Of a DNA stretch of 64,000 nucleotides, positions 18,847 through 26,345 are shown in pieces. Position 1 is the stretch's first letter. Each line of letters opens with the position of its first letter. The position numbers were made by a program, and so were the translations under genes. A model generated the notes under the pieces. The model was given only the letters and a program-made list of their open reading frames with translations. It was not told where the DNA came from and made no database searches. Origin of the DNA: Comamonas testosteroni (GTDB taxonomy: Bacteria; Pseudomonadota; Gammaproteobacteria; Burkholderiales; Burkholderiaceae_C); the NCBI GenBank assembly GCA_008727115.1, contig CP044131.1:3658001-3722000 (forward strand), read 5' to 3'.

Positions 18847-19038
18847 ATGCGCTTGCTTCTGGCCCTGCTTCTGCCGTTTTCCGTGTTCTTCACCATCGGT
18901 CGGCCCTTTTCAGGCCTGATCTGCCTGGTACTGCAGATCACGCTGATTGGCTGGATTCCCGCCGCCATCTGGGCCGTCTATTCCCTGAACCAGTACCAGA
19001 CCGATAAAAAAATCGAGAAAGCACTGGGCAAACGCTAA
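18847..19038 (+). CDS. YqaE/PMP3 family small membrane protein
   Basis: This 63-residue peptide has two membrane helices (LLLALLLPFSVFFTIG and GLICLVLQITLIGWIPAAIWAVY) and a basic tail, the standard YqaE/Pmp3 layout, with the helix-2 segment ending IPAAIWAVY. Family members are stress-linked proteolipids in the inner membrane. AGGA lies about seven bases before ATG 18847. Confidence 0.85.
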   Translation: MRLLLALLLPFSVFFTIGRPFSGLICLVLQITLIGWIPAAIWAVYSLNQYQTDKKIEKALGKR

Positions 19039-19073
19039 CACCAGCGTCCAGCAACCAGCGCTCAAGCCAGGCT

Positions 19074-19826
19074 TCAGCCCTCGGGCCACCAGCCGTCGAC
19101 GCGGCGCTCCATGCGCGGGCAATCGTAGGCGCCGGCCACGGGGATGGCGCAGCCATCGGCGCGCACCAGCTTTTGCTGCCACTGCGTGCCCTGGCGCATG
19201 GCCACGGCAATCGCGGCCACCTCGGCCCCGCAGCGCTCCAGCAGCTTGAGGCCGGACACCATGGTGGTACCGCTGCTCACGGCATCGTCCACCACCAGTA
19301 CGCGCTTGCCGGCAATCAGGCTCAGCTGATTGGGGTCGATATAGAGCAGCTTGCCCTTGCCCGGCGTAGTGATGGAGCTGACGGGCTCGGAAAGCTCATC
19401 GCGGTACCAGTATTTGCGCGAATAACCGAGCGGCACATAGCGACTGTGACCCAGATGTTTTGCCACCAGCGGCGCAAAGGCCAGACCCAGCGTGGGCAGG
19501 CCGACAACCACGTCAAAGTCAAACGCCTTGGCGCCTTCGGCCATGTGCAGCGCCAGCTGCTCCACGACATCGATGGAAGCCTGATTGGCAATCAGCGAGG
19601 CCACGCAGCGATCCGGCGCAGAGCCATCGGCCGTGGGCATGCCGCGCAGCGGCAGCACCAGATAACGGCCATCGGGCAGCTGGGCCGGGTAGCTCTTCGC
19701 ATAGGGCGGCAGCGGCGACTGGATCAGCTCGGCCTCGGTGACGATGGCTTGCCAATAGTCGGTCGTGGCGTCAAAGCCGGGCAGATTCTGGCCGCTCAAA
19801 TCGACCGGTGATTCAATTTCACTCAT
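19074..19826 (-). CDS. Phosphoribosyltransferase family protein
   Basis: The 250-residue protein carries the PRPP-binding motif VLVVDDAVSSGTTM and the upstream VVVGLPTLGLAFAP segment of type-I phosphoribosyltransferases. It is not close in style to Apt, Gpt or Hpt, so the base is unknown; salvage or regulation is possible. It starts 7 bp after the M20 hydrolase gene on the same strand and probably ends that operon. Confidence 0.82.
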   Translation of the reverse strand: MSEIESPVDLSGQNLPGFDATTDYWQAIVTEAELIQSPLPPYAKSYPAQLPDGRYLVLPLRGMPTADGSAPDRCVASLIANQASIDVVEQLALHMAEGAKAFDFDVVVGLPTLGLAFAPLVAKHLGHSRYVPLGYSRKYWYRDELSEPVSSITTPGKGKLLYIDPNQLSLIAGKRVLVVDDAVSSGTTMVSGLKLLERCGAEVAAIAVAMRQGTQWQQKLVRADGCAIPVAGAYDCPRMERRVDGWWPEG

Positions 19827-19833
19827 ACAAATC

Positions 19834-21054
19834 TCAGTCGCGGCGCAGGTAGGCCTCTGCCAGCTTCACCCAGTACGAAGCCGTCACGGGCAGCAGGTTG
19901 TCATTGAAGTCATAGGCCGCGTTGTGCACCATGCAACCGCCCTCGCCCATGCCGTTGCCGACGATGAAATAGTTGCCCGGCACGGCGTTCAGCATGATGG
20001 CGAAGTCATCGCTGGCCTGCAGCGGCTGCAAATCGGAAATCAGCCATTCATCGCCCAGAAATTCACGTGCCACATCGACTGCAAAATCCGTAGCAACCTT
20101 GTCATTCATGACGGGCGGGTAACGCCATTTGTAATCCACCTCGGCCGTGGCGCGGTGCACGGCCGCCTGGGCATGGGCCATGGCGGTGATGCGCTCGCGC
20201 AGCTGCTGGCGCACCTCGGGGCAGCGCGCGCGAATGGTGACGCGCAGCTCACAGGTTTCGGGAATCACATTAGGCGCATCGCCCGCATGAATAGCACCGA
20301 TGGTGACCACGGCCATGTCGTTGGGGTCGATCTCGCGCGAGCGAATGGTCTGCAGCGCCAGCACTAGGTGCGAGGCCACGACGATAGGGTCCACGGCCAC
20401 ATGGGGCATGGCACCATGGCCGCCCTTGCCGCGGATGGTGATGATGGCCGTGTCCGAACTCGAATACATCACGCCAGCGCGAAAGCCGAACTGGCCAGCC
20501 GGGTAGCCGGGCTCGTTATGGAAGGCATAGAGCGCATCGCAGGGAAACAACTCAAACAGCCCTTGGTCGACCATCTTCTGCGCGCCACCGTGGCCTTCTT
20601 CGGCCGGCTGAAAAATCAGATTGATGGTGCCGTTCAGCTGGTCTTTGCGCTCTGCAATCACCTTGGCCGCCGCCAGCAGCGTGGCCGTGTGGCCGTCATG
20701 GCCGCAGGCGTGCATCTTGCCGTCGTGCTGGCTGGCATACGGCAGGCCCGTGGTTTCACGGATCGGCAGCGCATCCATATCGGCGCGCAGGCCCAGGCGT
20801 TTGCCGCCTTCGTGATGGCCGCAGCGCAGCTGGCCCACAACGCCGGTATCACCCAGACCGCGATGGACTTCGTAGCCCCATTCGGCCAGCTTGGCAGCCA
20901 CGATATCGCCCGTTCGGTGCTCTTCATAGGCCAGCTCGGGGTGGGCATGCAGATCGTGGCGCAAGGCCAGCATGTCCTGCGCAATGGCTGCCACTTCGGG
21001 CAGCACCGGCAAATCCGGCAGTGCGTGATGCACGGGGTTCAGCGGAGTCACCAT
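19834..21054 (-). CDS. M20 family amidohydrolase (hippurate hydrolase-like)
   Basis: A 406-residue metallopeptidase-like amidohydrolase with metal ligands in HACGHDGHTATLLAAAK and FQPAEEGHGGAQKM, plus the dimerisation-domain segment GGHGAMPH. Members hydrolyse N-acyl or N-benzoyl amino acids (hippurate, N-acetyl amino acids, IAA conjugates). No signal peptide, so cytosolic. It starts three bases after the Bug receptor gene ends, which suggests the receptor delivers its amide or carboxylate substrate. Confidence 0.9.
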   Translation of the reverse strand: MVTPLNPVHHALPDLPVLPEVAAIAQDMLALRHDLHAHPELAYEEHRTGDIVAAKLAEWGYEVHRGLGDTGVVGQLRCGHHEGGKRLGLRADMDALPIRETTGLPYASQHDGKMHACGHDGHTATLLAAAKVIAERKDQLNGTINLIFQPAEEGHGGAQKMVDQGLFELFPCDALYAFHNEPGYPAGQFGFRAGVMYSSSDTAIITIRGKGGHGAMPHVAVDPIVVASHLVLALQTIRSREIDPNDMAVVTIGAIHAGDAPNVIPETCELRVTIRARCPEVRQQLRERITAMAHAQAAVHRATAEVDYKWRYPPVMNDKVATDFAVDVAREFLGDEWLISDLQPLQASDDFAIMLNAVPGNYFIVGNGMGEGGCMVHNAAYDFNDNLLPVTASYWVKLAEAYLRRD

Positions 21055-21057
21055 GGC

Positions 21058-22047
21058 TTATTCCGCCTGAATATGGGCTGATTTCACGATTTGCGCGTAA
21101 CCCGCTTTTTCCTTCTTCAGGAACTGGGCAAAGCTGGCCGGCGTGCCGGAGCCCGGTGTTGCACCACCGTCTTCCAGGCGTTTTTTCACATCGGGCATCT
21201 TGAGCACGACATCGAGCTCCGCAGCCAGTCGCGTCACAACGGCCTGCGGTGTCTTGGCGGGTGCAAACAGACCCGTCCAGGTGTTGAGGTCAAAGCCCTT
21301 GAGCTCAGGAGTTTCGCCAAAGGTCGGCACATTGGGGATGGAGTCAATGCGCTGTGCCGATGTCACGCCCAGGCCTTCGAGCTTTTTCTGCTGAATCATG
21401 GGCGTGGCGCTGGTGGTCACCAGCATGCCCACATCGACCTGTCCACCCATCACATCGCTGGTGATCTGCGCACCGCCACGGTAGGGCACATGCACCAGCT
21501 TGATCTTGGCGCGCTCCTGCAGCATTTCCATGGACAGGTGCAGCATGGTGCCCACGCCCGAGGTGGCATAGGTCAGCGATCCAGGCTTGGAGCGGGCCAG
21601 CGCAATCAGCTCGCTGAGGTTGTGCGCAGGCAGACCGGGGCGGGCCACGGCCACCACGGGGGCGATCGTCGTCAGGCCCACAGGCGTCAGATCTTTTTCA
21701 GCGTCGTACTTGACGGCAGAGTTCACCAGTTGGGCAATGCTGATGGGGCCGTCAAAGCCCATGAGCAAGGTGTAGCCGTCGGCCGGAGCCTTGACGGCCT
21801 TGCTCACCCCCAGCACACCACCTGCGCCGGGCATGTTGTCGATGACGATGGACTGCTTGAGGCGCTCGCCCAGCTTCTGGCCGATCAGGCGGGCCGTGGT
21901 GTCCACATTGCCACCGGCGCTGAAGGGAACGATCAGCGTGATGGGCTTGGCAGCGGGCCAGGCGTCGCCCGCAGCCAGTGCAGGGGCAGAAACGCCAGCC
22001 GCAGCCAAGGCAGCGGCGGCAACAAAAGTGCGACGAGATGTGGTCAT
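21058..22047 (-). CDS. Bug-family tripartite tricarboxylate transporter receptor
   Basis: A 329-residue periplasmic binding protein. The N-terminus MTTSRRTFVAAAALAAAG resembles a Tat signal (twin Arg), cleaved after ALA. The body has Bug hallmarks: PITLIVPFSAGGNVDTTAR, VIDNMPGAGGVLG, the PADGYTLLMG loop and HVPYRGGAQ. Bug proteins bind carboxylates for TctAB permeases; none is nearby, as is common for orphan Bug genes. First gene of a three-gene operon with the M20 hydrolase and phosphoribosyltransferase. Confidence 0.9.
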   Translation of the reverse strand: MTTSRRTFVAAAALAAAGVSAPALAAGDAWPAAKPITLIVPFSAGGNVDTTARLIGQKLGERLKQSIVIDNMPGAGGVLGVSKAVKAPADGYTLLMGFDGPISIAQLVNSAVKYDAEKDLTPVGLTTIAPVVAVARPGLPAHNLSELIALARSKPGSLTYATSGVGTMLHLSMEMLQERAKIKLVHVPYRGGAQITSDVMGGQVDVGMLVTTSATPMIQQKKLEGLGVTSAQRIDSIPNVPTFGETPELKGFDLNTWTGLFAPAKTPQAVVTRLAAELDVVLKMPDVKKRLEDGGATPGSGTPASFAQFLKKEKAGYAQIVKSAHIQAE

Positions 22048-22274
22048 GGGCAGGCAGCAAAAATGCAGCCATGCCAGCACCAGCTCAAACGGCGGCACAG
22101 CAAGGCGGCAGGTTAGTCAGCCTTCGATTATCTGCCGTCTGAAAACTCTCTGCCATAACTGAAATTACTTAGCAATCCTCATTCACCCCTAGACCACCAA
22201 CCCAAACCTCCTTCACAGCGCCCTAGGGTTGCCGCCAAGCCCGCTGACCGCAGGCCAGCCCAGAATCAAAGGCC

Positions 22275-24056
22275 ATGCTTTCTCCCAGCCAGATCATTGT
22301 TGTAGCCACGCCCATGTTTTTGGCATTGATGGCCGTGGAGTGGGCCATCAGCCTCAGGCGTGGGCGCAATGCCTATGCGCTGGCCGATGCCATCAGCTCG
22401 CTGAACCTGGGCATCCTCAGTCAGACCAGCGCGGTCTTCACCAAGCTGCTGACGCTGGGCATTTACACCGCCGTTGCCAGCCATGTGGCGCTGATCGAGG
22501 CCGATGCGTTCTGGATGAGCCTGCCGGGCTGGCTGCTGGCCCTGGTCTTCTACGACTTTTGCTACTACTGGCTGCACCGCATGGGCCACGAAGTGGGCGT
22601 GCTGTGGGCCGCCCACGCCGTGCATCACCAGAGTCAGGCCTACAACCTCTCGACGGCGCTGCGCCAGACCAGCTCGGGCGCACTGCTGGGCTGGGTGTTT
22701 TATCTGCCCATGGCACTGGCCGGCGTGCCGCCGCTGGTGTTTGCCGTGGTCGGGCTGATTGATCTGCTCTACCAGTTCTGGGTGCATACCGAGCAGGTCA
22801 AGAAACTGGGCTGGTTCGACCGCTGGTTCTGCGCACCCAGCAATCACCGCGTGCACCACGCCGTCAACGACAGCTATCTGGACAAGAACTACGGCGGCAT
22901 TCTCATCATCTGGGACCGCATCTTTGGCACGTACAAGGAAGAAGACGAGAGCGAGCCCTGCGTCTATGGCACGCGGGGACTGCTCAAAAGCTGGGACCCT
23001 GTCTGGGCCAATATCAGCGTCTACCGCCAGCTGGCGCACGACAGCTGGCATGCCCGCAATTGGCGGGACAAGATTCGTGTCTGGCTCAAGCCACCGGGCT
23101 GGCGCCCTGCCGACGTGGCGCAGCGCTTTCCCAGGCCCGCGTTCAAGCTCGAGGAACACCGCATTCTTTATGCCCCGCCCATGAGCAAAGCCCTGCGCTG
23201 GTTTGCCGGCTTGCAGTTCATGGCGCTGCTGGCCGGGACTGCTGCTTTTCTCTGGCAGGCCGACCAATCGCCGCTTGCCAGCAACCTGATCGGCTTTGCC
23301 GTGCTGCTGACCGCGCAATGGACGCTGGGCGCCACGCTGCAAGGGCGCATCAGCCCCTGGCTGGCACTGATGCTGCAAAGCGGTGCTCTGGCCACCGCCA
23401 CTGCAGCACTGGGAATGCAGCAGTGGCACTGGCTGTTCAAGCCGGCAAGCATGGTTTTTGCTCTGCTATACATAGCTGCCAGCGCACGCAGTCACTTCAA
23501 ATCAGGCCAAAAACAATCTAAAACGCAGACAGGTATTCTGCTTGCAGCTATTGTTTTTTCTTTAAGCGGCGATGTATTTCTGATGCTGGACGCAAGCGTG
23601 CCCTCCGGCCTGTTCATCCCCGGCCTGGTCAGCTTTTTGCTGGCCCATGTCTGCTATGTCGCGCTTTTCGGTGCAGATGCACACTGGCTCTCACACCGAC
23701 CCTCACTGCTGCTCATCGCTGCCACCGGCTGCGTCATGTATGCCTTTTTGTGGACCAACGGCCTGCCCGTCACTCTGCACATTCCGGTGGCAGCCTACGT
23801 CGCCATCATCGCGTTGATGGCCGCGCAGGCCTGGAGCCGCCATCACCAACTGCGCACGCCAGCATCCATGCTCGTCGCGCTGGGATCAGGCCTCTTCATG
23901 CTCAGTGACTCCCTCCTGGCCATCAACCGTTTCGTACAGCCCCTGCCCTGGTCTGCCATAGGCGTTCTCAGCACCTACTACCTGGCGCAGGTTCTGATCG
24001 TGCATGGCATGGTGACCACTTTGCGCACTGGCCCCGGCGACACGGATCCAGCCTGA
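22275..24056 (+). CDS. Fatty acid hydroxylase (AGMO-like) fused to YhhN/TMEM86 domain
   Basis: The 593-residue membrane protein has two halves. Residues ~1-300 are a di-iron sterol-desaturase/alkylglycerol-monooxygenase-type hydroxylase with the histidine boxes HRMGHE, HAVHHQS and HRVHHAVN, and the AGMO-like stretch YNLSTALRQTSSG. Residues ~310-590 form an eight-helix YhhN/TMEM86 (lysoplasmalogenase) domain, with KPASMVFALLY and FSLSGDVFLML. AGMO cleaves alkyl ether lipids; TMEM86 cleaves vinyl ether lysoplasmalogens. The fusion would put two ether-lipid activities in one inner-membrane protein (inference). Bases 23471-23553, inside the second domain, match intergenic repeat family A. Confidence 0.88.
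   Translation: MLSPSQIIVVATPMFLALMAVEWAISLRRGRNAYALADAISSLNLGILSQTSAVFTKLLTLGIYTAVASHVALIEADAFWMSLPGWLLALVFYDFCYYWLHRMGHEVGVLWAAHAVHHQSQAYNLSTALRQTSSGALLGWVFYLPMALAGVPPLVFAVVGLIDLLYQFWVHTEQVKKLGWFDRWFCAPSNHRVHHAVNDSYLDKNYGGILIIWDRIFGTYKEEDESEPCVYGTRGLLKSWDPVWANISVYRQLAHDSWHARNWRDKIRVWLKPPGWRPADVAQRFPRPAFKLEEHRILYAPPMSKALRWFAGLQFMALLAGTAAFLWQADQSPLASNLIGFAVLLTAQWTLGATLQGRISPWLALMLQSGALATATAALGMQQWHWLFKPASMVFALLYIAASARSHFKSGQKQSKTQTGILLAAIVFSLSGDVFLMLDASVPSGLFIPGLVSFLLAHVCYVALFGADAHWLSHRPSLLLIAATGCVMYAFLWTNGLPVTLHIPVAAYVAIIALMAAQAWSRHHQLRTPASMLVALGSGLFMLSDSLLAINRFVQPLPWSAIGVLSTYYLAQVLIVHGMVTTLRTGPGDTDPA
23471..23553. repeat. Family A repeat translated inside the YhhN domain
   Basis: The left arm CATAGCTGCCAGCGC and right arm CTTGCAGCTATTG are the family A inverted ends; the distance (about 80 bases) equals that of the intergenic copies at 5361 and 18657. 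It encodes the polar loop SARSHFKSGQKQSKTQTG between two predicted helices. Confidence 0.8.
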
Positions 24057-24207
24057 AACCAGCAAGAAAGTCTCTTTGCTTTTGAACGGCTGCCTTGCCG
24101 GAATACCGATCTTCTTGCCCCGCCGGCCTGCTGCCTGTGCCATCACCGGACTGCGCACAAATCTTGCCCTGATCCCACGGGCACACTCCGCCAGGAACCT
24201 CTAAGGG
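24057..24207. other. Intergenic, no clear feature
   Basis: About 150 bases between the hydroxylase fusion and the promoter of the mgtC locus. I see no convincing ORF, terminator or repeat here. Confidence 0.5.
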
Positions 24208-24236
24208 TTGACCCGATGAGCCTCTGCAGAGATAAT
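24208..24236 (+). promoter_or_regulatory. Predicted sigma-70 promoter of the mgtC locus
   Basis: TTGACC (24208-24213) and GATAAT (24231-24236) are separated by exactly 17 bases, matching the consensus at 5/6 in both boxes. Transcription would start near 24243, giving about 770 bases before the MgtE_N-like gene. Confidence 0.7.
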
Positions 24237-24478
24237 CCCCCGATTGCCATTTCAGGAGTCCCCACGTGGACAGTGCCAGTTCAACCAGTGATTTATCGCT
24301 TGCCGCAATGGCTGCGAAGCTGGTTCGCTGACAGACTCTCTTCAGAGCGGGAGTCGTCATCGACCCACCCGCTCCATGCCTCGCGCCCCCCGATTTTCCA
24401 GACTGTTTCATCTGCCTGCATCTGCTGATGCCTGGCGTTTTCTGGTCTGTGCATCACTGAAAAATCAACGCCTTTAGC

Positions 24479-24495
24479 GTGCCGTTTTGCGGCAC
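24479..24495 (+). other. Hairpin in mgtC-locus leader
   Basis: GTGCCG, loop TTTTG, CGGCAC form a perfect 6-bp stem without a following T-run, so it is a structural element rather than a terminator. It lies 60 bases upstream of the first small ORF. Confidence 0.45.
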
Positions 24496-24555
24496 TCCAA
24501 AGGACCTGTTGAGAACTTGTGCGTTCCGCTCCTGCTCGACAAGAAGGAGTACGCC

Positions 24556-24747
24556 ATGCGCCATCAACTCAACCGTCTCATCTGCCAGTTGCGCCGTCAA
24601 GGCTCAGCTCAGTCTTCCGTGGCTCGCTCTGTGCAAGCGCCACAGGTTCTGGAGCAAGCAGCCGAGCTCGATGCCCAGACCCACTGGCCCACGCATCGCA
24701 TTCGCAGCTTTTTGCTCACGCAGCGCGCTCACCGCCGCGCCGACTGA
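24556..24747 (+). CDS. Small basic protein in mgtC leader, 63 aa
   Basis: Begins MRHQLNRLICQLRRQG after a strong AGAAGGAG at 24542-24549, seven bases from the ATG. The product is soluble and rich in Arg, Gln, Ala and His; no membrane helix or recognised domain. The good ribosome-binding site argues that it is translated. It may be a functional small protein or a leader ORF of the mgtC transcript. Its stop lies 9 bases before the next mini-ORF. Confidence 0.55.
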   Translation: MRHQLNRLICQLRRQGSAQSSVARSVQAPQVLEQAAELDAQTHWPTHRIRSFLLTQRAHRRAD

Positions 24748-24756
24748 GCTGCACGC

Positions 24757-24831
24757 ATGACCGGTCCCGCGCCGACTTGGGCACGGGGATTTTTCAAACC
24801 ATCGAGGAACACGCATGGACCCCGACCCTAG
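24757..24831 (+). CDS. Proline-rich mini-ORF, 24 codons
   Basis: Reads MTGPAPTWARGFFKPSR, then ends GPRP before TAG at 24829-24831. Four of the first 15 residues are Pro or follow Gly-Pro/Ala-Pro pairs. Shine-Dalgarno support is weak (GAG in GACTGAGC). It overlaps the start of the next mini-ORF in another frame, so ribosomes on one would affect the other. Resembles the proline-rich leader peptides of enterobacterial Mg2+ transport genes in design only. Confidence 0.35.
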   Translation: MTGPAPTWARGFFKPSRNTHGPRP

Positions 24832-24967
24832 CCGATCTTGCTGCACCGCTGCTGCATATGCGCAGGTGCCCGCCATTGCTGCGTGCGTGTTCGCCGGCCA
24901 ACGCCGGGGCGCGCACCCATTGTTTTCACACGCCCTGAGGGCCGGTATCGTCAAAGCCGCGGACTGA
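24815..24967 (+). CDS. MgtL-like leader ORF beginning MDPDP, 50 codons
   Basis: GAGGA at 24804-24808 sits six bases before the ATG. The peptide begins MDPDPSRSCC and continues 50 residues to TGA at 24965-24967. Alternating acidic and Pro residues at the extreme N-terminus are the trigger of intrinsic ribosome destabilisation in E. coli MgtL (which begins MEPDP), the leader of the Mg2+ transporter gene mgtA. The stop codon falls in the apical loop of the hairpin at 24940-24988. Treated here as a candidate regulatory ORF; untested. Confidence 0.5.
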   Translation: MDPDPSRSCCTAAAYAQVPAIAACVFAGQRRGAHPLFSHALRAGIVKAAD

Positions 24968-24988
24968 AGTCCCAGGCTGACTCCGGCC
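24940..24988 (+). promoter_or_regulatory. Nested hairpin containing leader stop codon
   Basis: GGCCGG (24940-24945) pairs with CCGGCC (24983-24988); inside, AGCC (24955-24958) pairs with GGCT (24975-24978), and GGAC (24961-24964) with GTCC (24969-24972) around loop TGAA, which contains the stop of the MDPDP ORF. Twenty bases further on is AAGGAG of the next gene. A translating ribosome would melt the structure; early drop-off would let it form. Confidence 0.55.
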
Positions 24989-25013
24989 TTCATGGCCATC
25001 AAGGAGTTAGCCC

Positions 25014-25412
25014 ATGCAACGCCTTCTGCAGCTCAAGCTGCTTCCCACTCATACCCATTCCGCACCACAAGGCCTGCAAAGAGCCGTGGTCCGCGCACTG
25101 GAGCTTCGCCACACCGAGGTGTTGCGCCACCTGGGATCAAACCACCGCAATGCAGAGAGCACGGCCGAATTCGCCTCCGTGCTCGCCGCCCTGCCATCGC
25201 GTCAGCGCGATGATGTGCTGTCCCTGCTGGAGCCCTGCCAGCGCGAATCCGTGCTCCGCCACCTGCCACGCTACGCTCGCAAGCAATGGCTTTGCCGCGG
25301 CGCATCAGCGGGGACATCGACCAACGCATCGACCAGCACCTCGGCGCGCATGAAAAAGGCCCGCCCCAGCACCTGGCTGCGCAACCTGTACCGTGCGCTG
25401 CGGCAAGGCTGA
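25014..25412 (+). CDS. MgtE_N-like small protein, 132 aa
   Basis: Follows a strong AAGGAG at 25001-25006. The middle of the protein (FASVLAALPSRQRDDVLSLL, then CQRESVLRHLPRYARKQWL) resembles the helical repeats of the MgtE N-terminal Mg2+-sensing domain (pattern: LxALP..R..VL.LL). The C-terminal ~35 residues are Ser/Thr/Arg-rich and probably disordered. No membrane segment. Its position before mgtC supports a role in Mg2+ homeostasis, but this is inference from weak similarity. Confidence 0.65.
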   Translation: MQRLLQLKLLPTHTHSAPQGLQRAVVRALELRHTEVLRHLGSNHRNAESTAEFASVLAALPSRQRDDVLSLLEPCQRESVLRHLPRYARKQWLCRGASAGTSTNASTSTSARMKKARPSTWLRNLYRALRQG

Positions 25413-25528
25413 TGTACTGCCACCACAAGGCCCCACCGCTGTCATCTGAAAGCCCTATGCTCTTTCATTGAGCCATGCAGCAGACGCACCGCCTGGCGAC
25501 CACCCAATCAAGAATAAAAGTTCATCGC

Positions 25529-26245
25529 ATGCAATCCCTGCAAAACTTTCATCTGCTCTCGACGCTGAACACCATCCTGTGCCTGCTGGTGGCCTTTGTC
25601 TGCGGCAGCATCATTGGCCTTGAGCGCCAGATTCGCCAGCGCACGGCGGGTCTGCGCACCAACACCCTGGTGGCTGTTGGCGCCGCCGTATTCGTGGACC
25701 TGGCCATGCGCATCTCGGGCGCGGATGGCTCCACCCGCGTGATCTCCTATGTGGTCTCGGGCGTGGGCTTCCTGGGCGCGGGCGCCATCATGAAGGAAGG
25801 CGCGAACATCACCGGTCTGAACACTGCAGCCACGCTGTGGGGTTCTGCCGCCGTGGGCGCCTGCGCGGGAGCTGGCATGCTGCCCGAGGCCGGCATTGCC
25901 ACCCTGTTCGTGCTGGCCAGCAATACCTTGCTGCGCCCCGTGGTCAACTACATCAACCGCCACCCCGTCGCAGAGCACGCCAGTGAAGCGACCTACTATG
26001 TCTATGCGATTTGCCAGCGCGAAGTGCAGGCCGATGTGCGCGAGCGCATGCAGGAGTTGCTGGACGCCGCCAACTACCCTGTGCGCACGGTCTCCAAGCA
26101 CGATATTCCGCCCAATAGCTGCGAAGTGGAGGCCGAGCTGTTTGCCACGGCTGTTCATGCCGAGGAATTGGATCAGGTGCTGGCAAAGATCGAAGCCATG
26201 CCGGGTGTGGTGCAGGCATTCTGGAACGCTGGACCGCAGAACTAA
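25529..26245 (+). CDS. mgtC: MgtC/SapB family membrane protein
   Basis: The ~238-residue protein has the MgtC N-terminal domain: LVAFVCGSIIGLERQIRQRTAGLRTNTLV, then FLGAGAIMKEG and GLNTAATLWGSAAVGACAGAG, with four to five membrane helices. A C-terminal ACT-like soluble domain follows (about residue 150 onward). Family members respond to Mg2+ starvation and in Salmonella inhibit the F1Fo ATP synthase. I prefer ATG 25529; an ATG at 25475 would add 18 polar residues. The upstream leader looks designed for Mg2+-responsive control. Confidence 0.9.
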   Translation: MQSLQNFHLLSTLNTILCLLVAFVCGSIIGLERQIRQRTAGLRTNTLVAVGAAVFVDLAMRISGADGSTRVISYVVSGVGFLGAGAIMKEGANITGLNTAATLWGSAAVGACAGAGMLPEAGIATLFVLASNTLLRPVVNYINRHPVAEHASEATYYVYAICQREVQADVRERMQELLDAANYPVRTVSKHDIPPNSCEVEAELFATAVHAEELDQVLAKIEAMPGVVQAFWNAGPQN

Positions 26246-26246
26246 G

Positions 26247-26330
26247 GCCCCCTGAGCCGCTTTGCGGCTTCCCCCCGAGGGGGACGACGGCCTTTGCTGC
26301 GGGGCGGCCCTTGCTGGCCGTCCCGCAGTT
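26247..26330. repeat. Family B repeat between mgtC and ruvB
   Basis: CCCCCTGAGCCGC-TTT-GCGGCTTCCCCCC then GAGGGGGACGACGGCC, and CTGCGGGGCGGCCCTTGC. Palindromic GC-rich arms placed between convergent genes suggest bidirectional termination. Confidence 0.85.
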
Positions 26331-26345
26331 GGGAGTGCGCCAGGT

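Noticed and set aside
24216..24428. 70-codon ORF, and a 21-codon GTG ORF at 24266 with AGGAG upstream, in the mgtC leader
   Set aside because: The 70-codon frame starts at or before the predicted transcription start and has no product features. The GTG mini-ORF has a fair ribosome-binding site but too little support to call.
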